A DNA stretch of 64,000 bases from contig NZ_CP188257.1 in assembly GCF_049994355.1 (NCBI RefSeq), forward strand, positions 2,108,001 to 2,172,000, in the 5' to 3' direction. Under the pieces are notes generated by a model. That model was not told the origin of the DNA. It saw nothing but the letters and a program-made list of their open reading frames with translations, and made no database searches. The position numbers and the translations under genes are program-made. This DNA comes from Angustibacter sp049994355 (GTDB lineage: Bacteria; Actinomycetota; Actinomycetes; Actinomycetales; Angustibacteraceae). Positions 16,192 to 24,071 of this stretch are shown here, piece after piece. Within the stretch, counting starts at the first letter, position 1; each line of letters opens with the position of its first letter.

Positions 16192-17109
16192 TCAGACGAG
16201 CTTGCGAGTGCCGCCCCAAGGAGTCCGCTGGCCACGCGCCGCCCGCGTGGACGCAGACGCCGGCACCAGGCGCTCGAGCGGCAGGAACGCCAGCAGGCAG
16301 ATCACCAACGGCAGGAAGTGAATCTTCAGCAGCAGGTACGTGCTCAGGTGGAAGAGACCGAACACCGCGATCGCCAGGTACAGCACCTTGCCGCGCAGGA
16401 ACAGCAGCACGGGTGACAGCGTCTCCAGGATGATCAGTGCCCACTGGGAGGCGACCACCAGGAACGGGTAGTCCAGCATCCGTTGCGCCAGAGGGGTTCC
16501 GCGGCGCACGAACGCCCAGGTGAAGATCGCGCTGCTCGGCCAGCCCCAGCCGCCGAAGCGGATCTTGGCCGCGGCCGACAGGAAGTACGTCGCGACGACG
16601 CCGATCTGGATGCACCGCAGGGCCCAACCGGCCGACTCACTGAGCTCGGTGTCCCGGTACCGCGCTCTCCCGACGGTCGGCAGCACCAGCAGCGCGATCA
16701 TCAACGCAGTGTGGTCGTGGTCGATCTTGCCGTACGAGAAGTTGTTCGACACCCAGTCGAGCATCCCGGCAGCGCACACCCATCCGGCCAGCCGCGGCAA
16801 CTTTCCGGTGGCTGCCACCAGCGCGCTGACCACGATGACCACGGCGAGCACCCGCACGTAGTCGTGGCTGGGCACCGGCAGGTGGAACAGCTTGCGGATC
16901 CCCAGCGGCTGGTACAGCTGCACCGGGGTGTCGCCGTGGCTGAACGCACCGTTGGAGATCTTGGCGATGTCGAACAGCACGAACAGGTAGATCGCGGTGC
17001 GCAGCACAGCCACTCGGGCCAGCGGTACGGCGGGCGCGGCCCACTGCCGCACCGCACTCATCACCCTGTCCGCTCTCACGCCGACCTCGTTCACGCCGAC
17101 CGCGTTCAT
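16192..17109 (-). CDS. HTTM-domain membrane protein, copy 1
   Basis: An integral membrane protein related to vitamin K-dependent carboxylase (HTTM). Recognisable motifs are SYGKIDHDHTALMIALLVLP and AKIRFGGWGWPSSAIFTWAFVRRGTP, then several hydrophobic helices to LPLVICLLAFLPLERLV. It is clearly paralogous to the HTTM gene at 17599-18501 (VAVLRTAIYLFVLFD against VALLRLAVYAFVIID). The annotated ATG 17109 overlaps the preceding stop as ATGA, but homology with copy 2 begins at the internal ATG 17061 (MSAVRQW); the 16 intervening codons consist of 15-bp repeats carrying further start codons. The true start is therefore uncertain. Bacterial HTTM proteins have no established reaction. Confidence 0.82.
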   Translation of the reverse strand: MNAVGVNEVGVRADRVMSAVRQWAAPAVPLARVAVLRTAIYLFVLFDIAKISNGAFSHGDTPVQLYQPLGIRKLFHLPVPSHDYVRVLAVVIVVSALVAATGKLPRLAGWVCAAGMLDWVSNNFSYGKIDHDHTALMIALLVLPTVGRARYRDTELSESAGWALRCIQIGVVATYFLSAAAKIRFGGWGWPSSAIFTWAFVRRGTPLAQRMLDYPFLVVASQWALIILETLSPVLLFLRGKVLYLAIAVFGLFHLSTYLLLKIHFLPLVICLLAFLPLERLVPASASTRAARGQRTPWGGTRKLV

Positions 17110-17618
17110 GGCGTCCCCACCGGTTGCGGGTGCTCGGGGTCGACCACGTCCCAGGTCGCGAGCACGTCGTGCGAGGTACCGGCCACCCTTCCTTCGCGCA
17201 GGTGGGTGACGTCGTCCACCACGCGCAGCGTGCGGTAGCGCGGCCAGTTCGGGTGCCGGGCGGCGGCGGCCACCGCGATCGCCTGCAGCCGTGACGGATC
17301 GCCCTGGATCAGGTGCTGCTGAGCCTCGACCTCAGCCCGGCGCACGCCCACCCCGCTCGGCGTCAGCGGCACCTGCACGGTCTGCCCGTCGACCGTGTCG
17401 GCCTCGACCCCGGGGGAGTGCACGTCACCGTCGTCCGGCACGGAGAACGCGTACTGACCCATCGAGCCGAACGGCCACTCCAGGTCGCTGCCGACGGTGG
17501 TGCCCAGCACCAGCGCCACGCTGCCCACCGCCATCAGCGTCAGCCGCCAGGCCAGCGACCGCCCGCCGAGCCTGCGCGTCGTCGCCCAGTTCACTGGCTC
17601 ACTGCGCCGCGACGTCAT
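17106..17618 (-). CDS. Small single-helix membrane protein paired with HTTM copy 1
   Basis: A 170-residue protein with a basic N-terminus, one membrane helix (LTLMAVGSVALVLGTTV, about residues 27-43) and an extracytoplasmic region opening with DLEWPFGSMGQYAF. It is paralogous to the protein at 18518-19030, sharing WPFG, then a Val/Thr-rich strand region, then GVRRAEVEAQ against GLNRAEVEGR. ATG 17618 lies inside the last codons of HTTM copy 2 (20-nt overlap), and its own stop overlaps the start of HTTM copy 1. The arrangement (one-helix protein with a WPFG luminal motif beside an HTTM protein) recalls other HTTM partner proteins; function is unknown. Confidence 0.72.
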   Translation of the reverse strand: MTSRRSEPVNWATTRRLGGRSLAWRLTLMAVGSVALVLGTTVGSDLEWPFGSMGQYAFSVPDDGDVHSPGVEADTVDGQTVQVPLTPSGVGVRRAEVEAQQHLIQGDPSRLQAIAVAAAARHPNWPRYRTLRVVDDVTHLREGRVAGTSHDVLATWDVVDPEHPQPVGTP

Positions 17619-18501
17619 CGCCGACCGGCACCTGCCCGCGCGAGCGCCACCAGCCGACCAGCCGGTCGCGGTACCCCTCCAGCGGCAAGAAGGCCAGCAT
17701 CATCACCAGATGCGGCCAGAACGCGATGGTGATCGTCGCGTAGACGGTGGCGTGGAACAGGTACCAGCCCAGCACCATCAGCCGCCGCCACCGCTCGGGC
17801 AGGATGAAGATCGTCCAGGACAGCAGCTCGGCCGTCATGATGAACCACTGCCCGGCGTGCAGCACCCAGGGCGTGTGCAGGAACATGTCACCGATCGGCG
17901 TCCCGCGGCGCACAACGGCCCGAACCAGGGTGGCCGAGTTGACCCACTCCGGTCCCCCGAAGCGCAGCTTGGCCACGCCGGACAGGAAGTACGTGGCGAT
18001 CGCCCCGAGCTGCACGGCGCGGATCGCGAAGCCCGCGGCCTCGCTCAGCCGCTTGTCGTTCAGGTGCGCCGTGCCGACTGTCGGCAGCAGCAGCAGAGCC
18101 AGAACGAAGTCACCGCGGTCGTGGTCGACCTTGCCGTACGCGAACGCGACGTACTGGTACCAAGCCCAGGTCAGGGCGACGAACCAGCCGGCGGCCCGTG
18201 GGTAGCGTCCGGTCATGGCGACTACCGCCCCCGCCACCGACCCCCATTTCAGCAGCTCGACCAGCAGGACCGTCGCCGCCGGCAGGTGGAAGATCGTGCC
18301 TGCGTGCAGCGGCTGGTACCAGACCGGGTCCGCCCACCCGTGGTAGAAGCCCGAGGTGTGCAGGAACAGCACGTCGATGATGACGAACGCATAGACCGCG
18401 AGCCGCAGCAGCGCCACCCGCTCCATCGGCACTGGTGCGAACAGCCAACGGCGCACCGGACTCATCACGGGCTCGGGACTCATCACGGGCTCGGGACTCA
18501 T
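17599..18501 (-). CDS. HTTM-domain membrane protein, copy 2
   Basis: About 300 residues with multiple membrane helices. HTTM motifs are AYGKVDHDRGDFVLALLLLP and AKLRFGGPEWVNSATLVRAVVRRGTP, matching copy 1 closely. The start region consists of near-identical 17/18-bp units on the minus strand: the first contains the upstream gene's TGA and an out-of-frame ATG, and the next three each give an in-frame ATG (18501, 18483, 18465). I take 18501, the first in frame, touching the repeat that holds the upstream stop; 18465 (MSPVRRW) is where homology with copy 1 begins. There is no Shine-Dalgarno site, so initiation probably depends on coupling. Confidence 0.8.
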   Translation of the reverse strand: MSPEPVMSPEPVMSPVRRWLFAPVPMERVALLRLAVYAFVIIDVLFLHTSGFYHGWADPVWYQPLHAGTIFHLPAATVLLVELLKWGSVAGAVVAMTGRYPRAAGWFVALTWAWYQYVAFAYGKVDHDRGDFVLALLLLPTVGTAHLNDKRLSEAAGFAIRAVQLGAIATYFLSGVAKLRFGGPEWVNSATLVRAVVRRGTPIGDMFLHTPWVLHAGQWFIMTAELLSWTIFILPERWRRLMVLGWYLFHATVYATITIAFWPHLVMMLAFLPLEGYRDRLVGWWRSRGQVPVGDDVAAQ

Positions 18502-18520
18502 CACGGGCCGGGACTCATCA
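18460..18520 (-). repeat. Tandem 17/18-bp repeat containing stop and start codons of adjacent genes
   Basis: On the minus strand a unit beginning TGATGAGTCCC is repeated: one 17-bp copy (18520-18504), two 18-bp copies (18503-18486, 18485-18468) and a partial copy. Every unit carries TGATG. Loss or gain of one unit would change the number of start codons; the one-base-short first unit shifts its ATG out of frame. Confidence 0.85.
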
Positions 18521-19030
18521 CGGGCTCCGCCAGACCGCGATCTCGGCCTGCCGCACCTCACCGGTCGGCACCCGGTCGGCCAGCACGGTCTCGCGCCGCA
18601 CCAGGCGGACGGCCGCCCAGGGCTCGTCGTCCGGTCGCAGCCGGGCGTGGCTGGCAGCGAGCGTCCCGAGCATCTGCGGGTGCGCCTCGATCTGTCCGCT
18701 GCGACCCTCCACCTCGGCCCGGTTCAGTCCGATGGACGCCGGGCTCAGACCGACGTCGTGCCACTGCGGCTGCTGCTCGGTCTGGACCTGGACGGCGAAG
18801 GCGATCACGGCACCGCTGGGCGCCGACGACGTCGCGAACATCCGCCACGGCCCGAACGGCCACCAGTCGTCCTGACCGACCACCGAGCCGAGCAGGAACA
18901 GCACGGCCAGCCCGCCGAGCAGGCCGACCCGCCAGGCCCGGCGCCCCGAGCTGAGCAGCAGCGGTGGCGCTGGGCGCTGCGCCGGATCCGCGCCGGTCGC
19001 GGCCGGGTCAGGTTTCGGCCGGGTTCGCAC
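18518..19030 (-). CDS. Small single-helix membrane protein paired with HTTM copy 2
   Basis: A 170-residue paralogue of the protein at 17106-17618. A Pro-rich cytosolic N-terminus leads to one helix (VGLLGGLAVLFLLGSVV, about residues 34-50), then an extracytoplasmic region opening with DWWPFGPWRMFATS and ending with a strand EIAVWRSP. The WPFG-x-MFA type motif right after the helix is the strongest shared feature of the pair. It starts at GTG 19030, 9 nt after the EF-G-like stop, and its TGA is the first base triplet of the tandem repeat that also holds the next gene's start. Confidence 0.72.
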   Translation of the reverse strand: MRTRPKPDPAATGADPAQRPAPPLLLSSGRRAWRVGLLGGLAVLFLLGSVVGQDDWWPFGPWRMFATSSAPSGAVIAFAVQVQTEQQPQWHDVGLSPASIGLNRAEVEGRSGQIEAHPQMLGTLAASHARLRPDDEPWAAVRLVRRETVLADRVPTGEVRQAEIAVWRSP

Positions 19031-19039
19031 CCGCCGATG

Positions 19040-21208
19040 CTAGCCGTGCGAGCTGCTCTGGACCGGCGCATCCGCGGTCTCGGCGAGTATCCGTTCGGCC
19101 ACGTTTGCCGGGACGGAGTCGTGCCGGACGTACGCCCGGGTGAACACGCCGGTGCCGTGCGCGACGGACCGCAGCTCGATGGCGTAGCGGGCCAGGGACG
19201 TCGCAGGGACGTCGGCGCGCACCCGGCTGCGCCCGTTCCCCAGCGGTTCAGTGCCGGTGACCCGACCCCGGCGCGAGGACAGGTCGGTCATCACGGCGCC
19301 GACGTACTCGTCGTCCACGGTGATCTCGACCTCGTCGACCGGCTCAAGAAGCCGCAGCCCGGTGCTTGCGGCGTCTTCCAGGGCCATCCCGCCGGCCTGC
19401 GCGAACGCGGCGTCGCTGGAGTCGACGGAGTGCGCCTTGCCGCCGGTCAGTGTGACCTTGACGTCGGTGAGCGGGTACCCGGCCATCAGTCCGCGCTCGG
19501 CTCGTGCCCGGATGCCCTTCTCCACGCTGGAGATGTACTGGCGCGGCACCGACCCGCCGACCACCTTGTCGACGAACTCCAGCCCGGTGCCGGCCGGCAG
19601 CGGCTCGACCTCGATCTCGCAGACCGCGAACTGGCCGTGCCCGCCGCTCTGCTTGACCAGCCGGCCCCGACCGCTGCTGGCGGACTGGAACGTCTCGCGC
19701 AGGGACACCCGGTGCGCGATCGCCTCGACCTGCACGCCGTAGCGGTCCTTGAGCCGGTCCAGCACCAGCGCGACGTGTGCCTCGCCCATCGCCCACAGCA
19801 CCAGCTGCTGGGTCCGGGCGTCGTGCTCGATGCGCACCGTCGCGTCCTCGATGGTCAGCCGGGTCAACGACTCGGCCATCTTCTCCTCGTCGGACGGCGA
19901 CGCGGCCCGGATCGCCACCGGCAGAAGCGGTTCGGGCAGCAGCCAGGGCTCGACCAGCAGCGGGTCACCGACGTCCGAGAGGGTGTCGCTGGTCTCGGCC
20001 CGGGTCAGCCGCGCGACGGTGCAGATGTCACCCGCGATGCAGCGGCCGGTCGGTCGCAAGGTGGCGCCCAGCGGGCTGGTCAGCACGCCGACCTTCTCGT
20101 CGACGTCGTGGTCCTCGTGGTTCTCCAGCGTCATCCCGGCGAACCGCTCGCTGTGCCCGGACACGTGCACCGCGGAGTCCGGATGCAGAGTGCCGGAGAA
20201 GACCCGCACTAGGGACACACGCCCGACGTAGGGGTCGGTGGTGGTCTTGATGACCTCGGCGACCAGTGGGCCGTTCGGGTCGCAGGAGATCGGGCCGCGA
20301 GGGTCGCCGTCCGGCGTGGTCACCGCGGGCAGGGGGTGCTCAAGCGGCGACGGGAAGCCCTCGGTCAGGATCTCGAGCAGCTCGTGGATGCCGACTCCGG
20401 ACTGCGCGACCACGGGCAGCACCGGGAAGAAGGAGCCACGTGAGACGGCCCGTTCCAGGTCGGGCACCAGGATCTCCAGGCCCACCTCCTCGCCGGCCAG
20501 GTAGCGGTCCATCAGGGCGTCGTCCTCGGACTCCTGGATGATCGCCTCGATCAGGTCCGAGCGGCGCGCGTCCACGAGCTCGCGGTGCTCGGGGTCGGCG
20601 TCGCGGGTCTGCGGCTTGGTCCGGCCGCTGTAGTCGTACAGCTGCAGGGACAGCAGCCCGATCAGGCCGACCACCGCGTCGTCCGCGCCACCCCTGCCCT
20701 CGTCGTGCAGTGGAAGGTAGAGCGGGACGACACCCTCTCCGAAGACGCGCTGGCAAACCGCGACCGACTCCTCGAAGTCGGCCCTGGGCTGGTCCAGCTT
20801 GGTCACCACGACCGCTCTGGGCATGCCGATCGAAGCGCACTCGTCCCACAGCAGCGCGGTCGCGCCGTCCAGCCCGTCCACCGCCGAGACCACGAACAGG
20901 GCCGCGTCGGCGCCCCGCAGCCCGGCCCTCAGCTCGCCGACGTAGTCCGGGTGCCCAGGGGTGTCGATCAGGTTCAGCTTGATGCCCGCGTGCTCGCAGC
21001 TCGCCACTGCGACAGACACGGACCGGTGCTGCTTCCTCGCCTGCTCGTCGAAGTCGGTGACGGTCGTGCCGTCTTGCACCGACCCGGGTCGTGAGACGGC
21101 ACCGGTCGCGGCCAGCACGGCCTCGACCAGTGTCGTCTTGCCGCCGCCGGTATGACCGACGAGCACGACGTTGCGGACCCGCTCTGGCGCGGTGGCCTCG
21201 TGCGCCAT
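19040..21208 (-). CDS. EF-G-like GTPase (EF-G2 / FusA2 type)
   Basis: A 722-residue translational GTPase with the full five-domain EF-G plan. The G domain departs from canonical EF-G: G1 GHTGGGKTT (usual GHIDAGKTT), G3 DTPGHPDY (usual DTPGHVDF) and G4 TKLD (usual NKMD). Domain IV contains SGGHGQFAVCEIEVEPL and domain V DYEYVGAV-like VDDEYVGAVMTDL. This matches the actinobacterial EF-G2 class, distinct from the essential EF-G of the rpsL operon. Canonical translocation activity is doubtful; a stress or auxiliary ribosome role is an inference. ATG 21208 follows GGAGGA. It heads an operon with the two HTTM modules. Confidence 0.9.
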   Translation of the reverse strand: MAHEATAPERVRNVVLVGHTGGGKTTLVEAVLAATGAVSRPGSVQDGTTVTDFDEQARKQHRSVSVAVASCEHAGIKLNLIDTPGHPDYVGELRAGLRGADAALFVVSAVDGLDGATALLWDECASIGMPRAVVVTKLDQPRADFEESVAVCQRVFGEGVVPLYLPLHDEGRGGADDAVVGLIGLLSLQLYDYSGRTKPQTRDADPEHRELVDARRSDLIEAIIQESEDDALMDRYLAGEEVGLEILVPDLERAVSRGSFFPVLPVVAQSGVGIHELLEILTEGFPSPLEHPLPAVTTPDGDPRGPISCDPNGPLVAEVIKTTTDPYVGRVSLVRVFSGTLHPDSAVHVSGHSERFAGMTLENHEDHDVDEKVGVLTSPLGATLRPTGRCIAGDICTVARLTRAETSDTLSDVGDPLLVEPWLLPEPLLPVAIRAASPSDEEKMAESLTRLTIEDATVRIEHDARTQQLVLWAMGEAHVALVLDRLKDRYGVQVEAIAHRVSLRETFQSASSGRGRLVKQSGGHGQFAVCEIEVEPLPAGTGLEFVDKVVGGSVPRQYISSVEKGIRARAERGLMAGYPLTDVKVTLTGGKAHSVDSSDAAFAQAGGMALEDAASTGLRLLEPVDEVEITVDDEYVGAVMTDLSSRRGRVTGTEPLGNGRSRVRADVPATSLARYAIELRSVAHGTGVFTRAYVRHDSVPANVAERILAETADAPVQSSSHG

Positions 21209-21307
21209 GCATCCTCCAGCCCGAGCACGCTGCGTTGGTGACCTGTCCCACCCTGGCCCGGACGACCCCCGGACACAAGCGCTCGTACCGGACGGCCCCA
21301 GGCTGGA

Positions 21308-21313
21308 TACCAT
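21308..21313 (+). promoter_or_regulatory. -10 hexamer TACCAT, leaderless start of pgsA
   Basis: TACCAT ends 6 nt before GTG 21320, and no Shine-Dalgarno site is present. It is the likely promoter of the pgsA-patA-pimA operon. Confidence 0.5.
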
Positions 21314-21319
21314 CGGCCG

Positions 21320-21946
21320 GTGCTGAACCGCTTCGCTCGTGCCCTGTTCACCAAGCTGCTGACCCCGGTGGCCAACCTCTTGCTGCGCCTGGGCATCAGC
21401 CCGGACGTCGTCACGCTGGTCGGCACGCTGGGCGTGAGCGCCGCCGCGCTCGTGCTCTACCCGACCGGTCACCTGCTCGCCGGCACCCTCGTCATCACGG
21501 CCTTCGTGTTCAGCGACACCGTGGACGGGATCATGGCGCGTGCCTCCGGACGCTCCAGCTCCTGGGGTGCCTACCTGGACTCCACGCTGGACCGGGTGGG
21601 CGACGCGGCGGTCTTCGCCGGCATCGTGCTCTGGTTCTCCGGCGGCGGGGACGACCGGCTCACCGCGGTGCTGGCGCTGGCCTGCCTCGCCCTCGGCGCG
21701 ATCGTCTCGTACGCGAAGGCACGGGCCGAGGGCCTCGGCATGACCGCCAACGTCGGCATCGCCGAGCGGGCGGACAGGCTGGTCGCGGTGCTGGTGGCCA
21801 CCGGCTTCGTCGGCCTCGGGCTGCCGGTGTGGGTCCTCACGGTCGTGCTCGGGCTGCTCGCACTGGCCAGCCTGATCACAGTGGTCCAGCGGATGCTCGA
21901 GGTTCGTCGGCAGGCCCTGCGCACCCCGCCGCCGGCCAGCCCGTGA
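21320..21946 (+). CDS. pgsA: CDP-alcohol phosphatidyltransferase (phosphatidylinositol phosphate synthase)
   Basis: A 208-residue membrane enzyme with an intact CDP-alcohol phosphatidyltransferase signature, SDTVDGIMARASGRSSSWGAYLDSTLDRVGD (shown as DGxxAR...G...D...D around residues 67-95), and about six helices. In actinobacteria the copy placed before patA and pimA joins CDP-diacylglycerol to inositol 1-phosphate, making the phosphatidylinositol base of PIMs. The GTG start overlaps nothing upstream and has a leaderless-type promoter. Its stop overlaps the patA start as GTGA. Confidence 0.92.
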   Translation: MLNRFARALFTKLLTPVANLLLRLGISPDVVTLVGTLGVSAAALVLYPTGHLLAGTLVITAFVFSDTVDGIMARASGRSSSWGAYLDSTLDRVGDAAVFAGIVLWFSGGGDDRLTAVLALACLALGAIVSYAKARAEGLGMTANVGIAERADRLVAVLVATGFVGLGLPVWVLTVVLGLLALASLITVVQRMLEVRRQALRTPPPASP

Positions 21947-22944
21947 CGGGCGACCGGCTGAGCTACCTTGCCTACCGCGCCGGCTGGCGGCTGGTGCGAC
22001 TGCTGCCCGAGACCACCGCGTACCGGCTGTTCGACTTGATCGCGGACGTCGCCTGGCGCCGTCACGGCGACGGGGTTCGCCGTCTGGAGGCGAACCTGGC
22101 GCGCGCCCGCCGCGGCCTGGACGACGAGCAGACCCGCGCGTTGTCCCGCGAGGCGATGCGGTCCTACCTGCGCTACTGGTGCGACAGCTTCCGGTTGCCG
22201 GACTGGGACGAGGCCCGGATCACCTCGACCGTCCGGGCGCAGGGGGACGAGCCCGTGCGCGCCGCCCTCGCCTCCGGGCAGGGGGTCGTGATGTTCCTGG
22301 GGCACCTCGGCAACTGGGACCACGCGGGTGCCTGGGCGACGCTTCGCCTGCAGTCCGTCACGACGGTGGCCGAGCGGCTGCGGCCGGAAGAGCTGTTCGA
22401 CCAGTTCGTGGGCTTCCGCGAGCGGCTGGGCATGACGATCCTGCCGCTGACCGGTGGGTCCGACGTCTTCCGGAGCCTGATCAGGGCGTTGCGCGGCGGC
22501 GGTTTCGTCCCGCTGCTGGCCGACCGCGACCTGACCTCCGGCGGAGTCGAGGTCGACTTCCTCGGTGAGCGGGCCAGGATGGCGGTAGGCCCGGCGGCGC
22601 TCGCCCAGGCGACCGGCGCGGCGCTGTTCACCGTGAGCATCCATTACGAGCGCCGCGGACGTCGCGGCCACGGCATCGTGATCACCTGGCACCCGCAGGT
22701 GGTCACCGACGACGTCCCGGCCGGACGCGCGGGCGTCACCCTCCTCACCCAGCGCTGCGCAGACCAGCTCGCCACCGCCATCGTCGAGCACCCGCAGGAC
22801 TGGCACATGCTGCAGCGGGTCTTCACCGCGGACCTCGACCCCGCACGCAGTTCCAGCGGTGCCGGCGGGGCGACCGGGACGACCGGGACGACCGGGACGA
22901 CCGGTACGACCGGTTCGACCGGTACGACCGAGGAGACCGAATGA
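21943..22944 (+). CDS. patA: Phosphatidylinositol mannoside acyltransferase
   Basis: A 333-residue LpxL/HtrB-type acyltransferase. The catalytic HxxxxD is His121/Asp126 in FLGHLGNWD, with LADRDLTSGGVEVDF (acidic active-site region) following. It acylates mannose of PIM1/PIM2 at the inner membrane face. Membership of the pgsA-patA-pimA cassette supports PatA. An unusual C-terminal tail of Gly-Thr-Thr triplets (encoded by a 9-bp tandem array at 22873-22926) ends just before the stop. The stop overlaps pimA as ATGA. Confidence 0.92.
   Translation: MTGDRLSYLAYRAGWRLVRLLPETTAYRLFDLIADVAWRRHGDGVRRLEANLARARRGLDDEQTRALSREAMRSYLRYWCDSFRLPDWDEARITSTVRAQGDEPVRAALASGQGVVMFLGHLGNWDHAGAWATLRLQSVTTVAERLRPEELFDQFVGFRERLGMTILPLTGGSDVFRSLIRALRGGGFVPLLADRDLTSGGVEVDFLGERARMAVGPAALAQATGAALFTVSIHYERRGRRGHGIVITWHPQVVTDDVPAGRAGVTLLTQRCADQLATAIVEHPQDWHMLQRVFTADLDPARSSSGAGGATGTTGTTGTTGTTGSTGTTEETE
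22873..22926 (+). repeat. 9-bp tandem repeat at the 3' end of patA
   Basis: There are six 9-bp units (ACCGGGACG and close variants) in frame, each coding Thr-Gly-Thr/Ser. Unit number can change without shifting the frame, so tail length may vary. Confidence 0.9.
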
Positions 22945-24071
22945 GGATCGGCATCGTCTGCCCGTACTCCTTCGACGTCCCCGGCGGAGTGCAGTTCCAC
23001 ATCCGCGACCTGGCCGAGCACCTGATCGGCCAGGGGCACGACGTCGGCGTCCTGGCACCCGCCGACGAAGACACGCCGGTGCCGGACTACGTGACGGCGT
23101 CCGGCCGGGCGGTTCCGGTGCCCTACAACGGATCCGTGGCCCGGGTGAACTTCGGTCCGGTGAGCTCGCGGCGCACCCGCAAGTGGCTCGAGGCCGGCCG
23201 CTGGGACGTCGTGCACATCCACGAGCCGGTGACGCCCAGCCTGTCGCTGCTCGCGTTGTGGGCCTGCGACGGACCGATCGTCGCGACGTTCCACACCTCG
23301 AACCTGCGCTCTCGGGCCATGCAGGCCGCCTACCCGCTGGTCCGCCCGAGCCTGGAGAAGATCAGCGCCCGGATCGCGGTCAGCGAAGACGCCCGGCACA
23401 CGGTCACCACCCATATCGGCGGCGACGCCGTGGTGATCCCCAACGGGGTGTTCGTCGACCGGTTCGCCGACGCGCCGGTACGTCCGCAGTGGCAGGGCAC
23501 CGAGGCTGCGCCGACGGTGGCCTTCGTCGGCCGGCTGGACGAACCGCGCAAGGGGCTGCCAGTGCTCTGCCAGGCGATCCCGGCGGTGCTGGCCAGCCGG
23601 CCAGGAGCGCGCTTCCTGGTCGCCGGCCGCGGCGACGAGCAGGAGGCCGCCGAGCTGCTGCCCGAGCAGCTGCGCGGGTCGGTCGAGTTCCTCGGCATGG
23701 TCAGCGACGAGGACAAGGCGAGCCTGCTGCGATCGGTGGACCTCTACGTGGCACCGCACACCGGCGGCGAGAGCTTCGGCATCGTGCTGGTAGAGGCGAT
23801 GAGCGCAGGAGCACCGGTTCTGGCCAGCGACCTGGATGCCTTCCGCCGGGTGCTGGACGACGGCGCCCTCGGCGAGCTCTTCACCGCCGCCGACGCCGAC
23901 TCGCTGTCGACCTCGCTGCTCGCCCTGCTCGCCGACCCGCCACGGCGGGAGGCGTTGCGCACCAAGGCCGCCGTCGCCGTCCGACGCTACGACTGGTCGG
24001 TGGTGGCCCAGGACGTGCTCGCGGTGTACGAGACGGTCCTCGGCGGCGACCGGGCCGGGTGGACGACGTGA
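22941..24071 (+). CDS. pimA: Phosphatidylinositol alpha-mannosyltransferase
   Basis: A 376-residue GT-B retaining mannosyltransferase (GT4). The N-terminal signature is MRIGIVCPYSFDVPGGVQFHI, with the mobile loop region VHIHEPVTPSLSLLALW, FVGRLDEPRKGLPVL in the second domain and the nucleotide-sugar acid motif ESFGIVLVEAMSAGAPV. It transfers the first mannose from GDP-mannose to phosphatidylinositol, the entry step of PIM and lipomannan synthesis. ATGA and GTGA overlaps on both sides place it in one translationally coupled operon. Confidence 0.94.
   Translation: MRIGIVCPYSFDVPGGVQFHIRDLAEHLIGQGHDVGVLAPADEDTPVPDYVTASGRAVPVPYNGSVARVNFGPVSSRRTRKWLEAGRWDVVHIHEPVTPSLSLLALWACDGPIVATFHTSNLRSRAMQAAYPLVRPSLEKISARIAVSEDARHTVTTHIGGDAVVIPNGVFVDRFADAPVRPQWQGTEAAPTVAFVGRLDEPRKGLPVLCQAIPAVLASRPGARFLVAGRGDEQEAAELLPEQLRGSVEFLGMVSDEDKASLLRSVDLYVAPHTGGESFGIVLVEAMSAGAPVLASDLDAFRRVLDDGALGELFTAADADSLSTSLLALLADPPRREALRTKAAVAVRRYDWSVVAQDVLAVYETVLGGDRAGWTT

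Noticed and set aside
13967..21319. Prophage or insertion sequence in the accessory block
   Set aside because: No integrase, transposase, terminal inverted repeats or attachment-like duplication flanks it.
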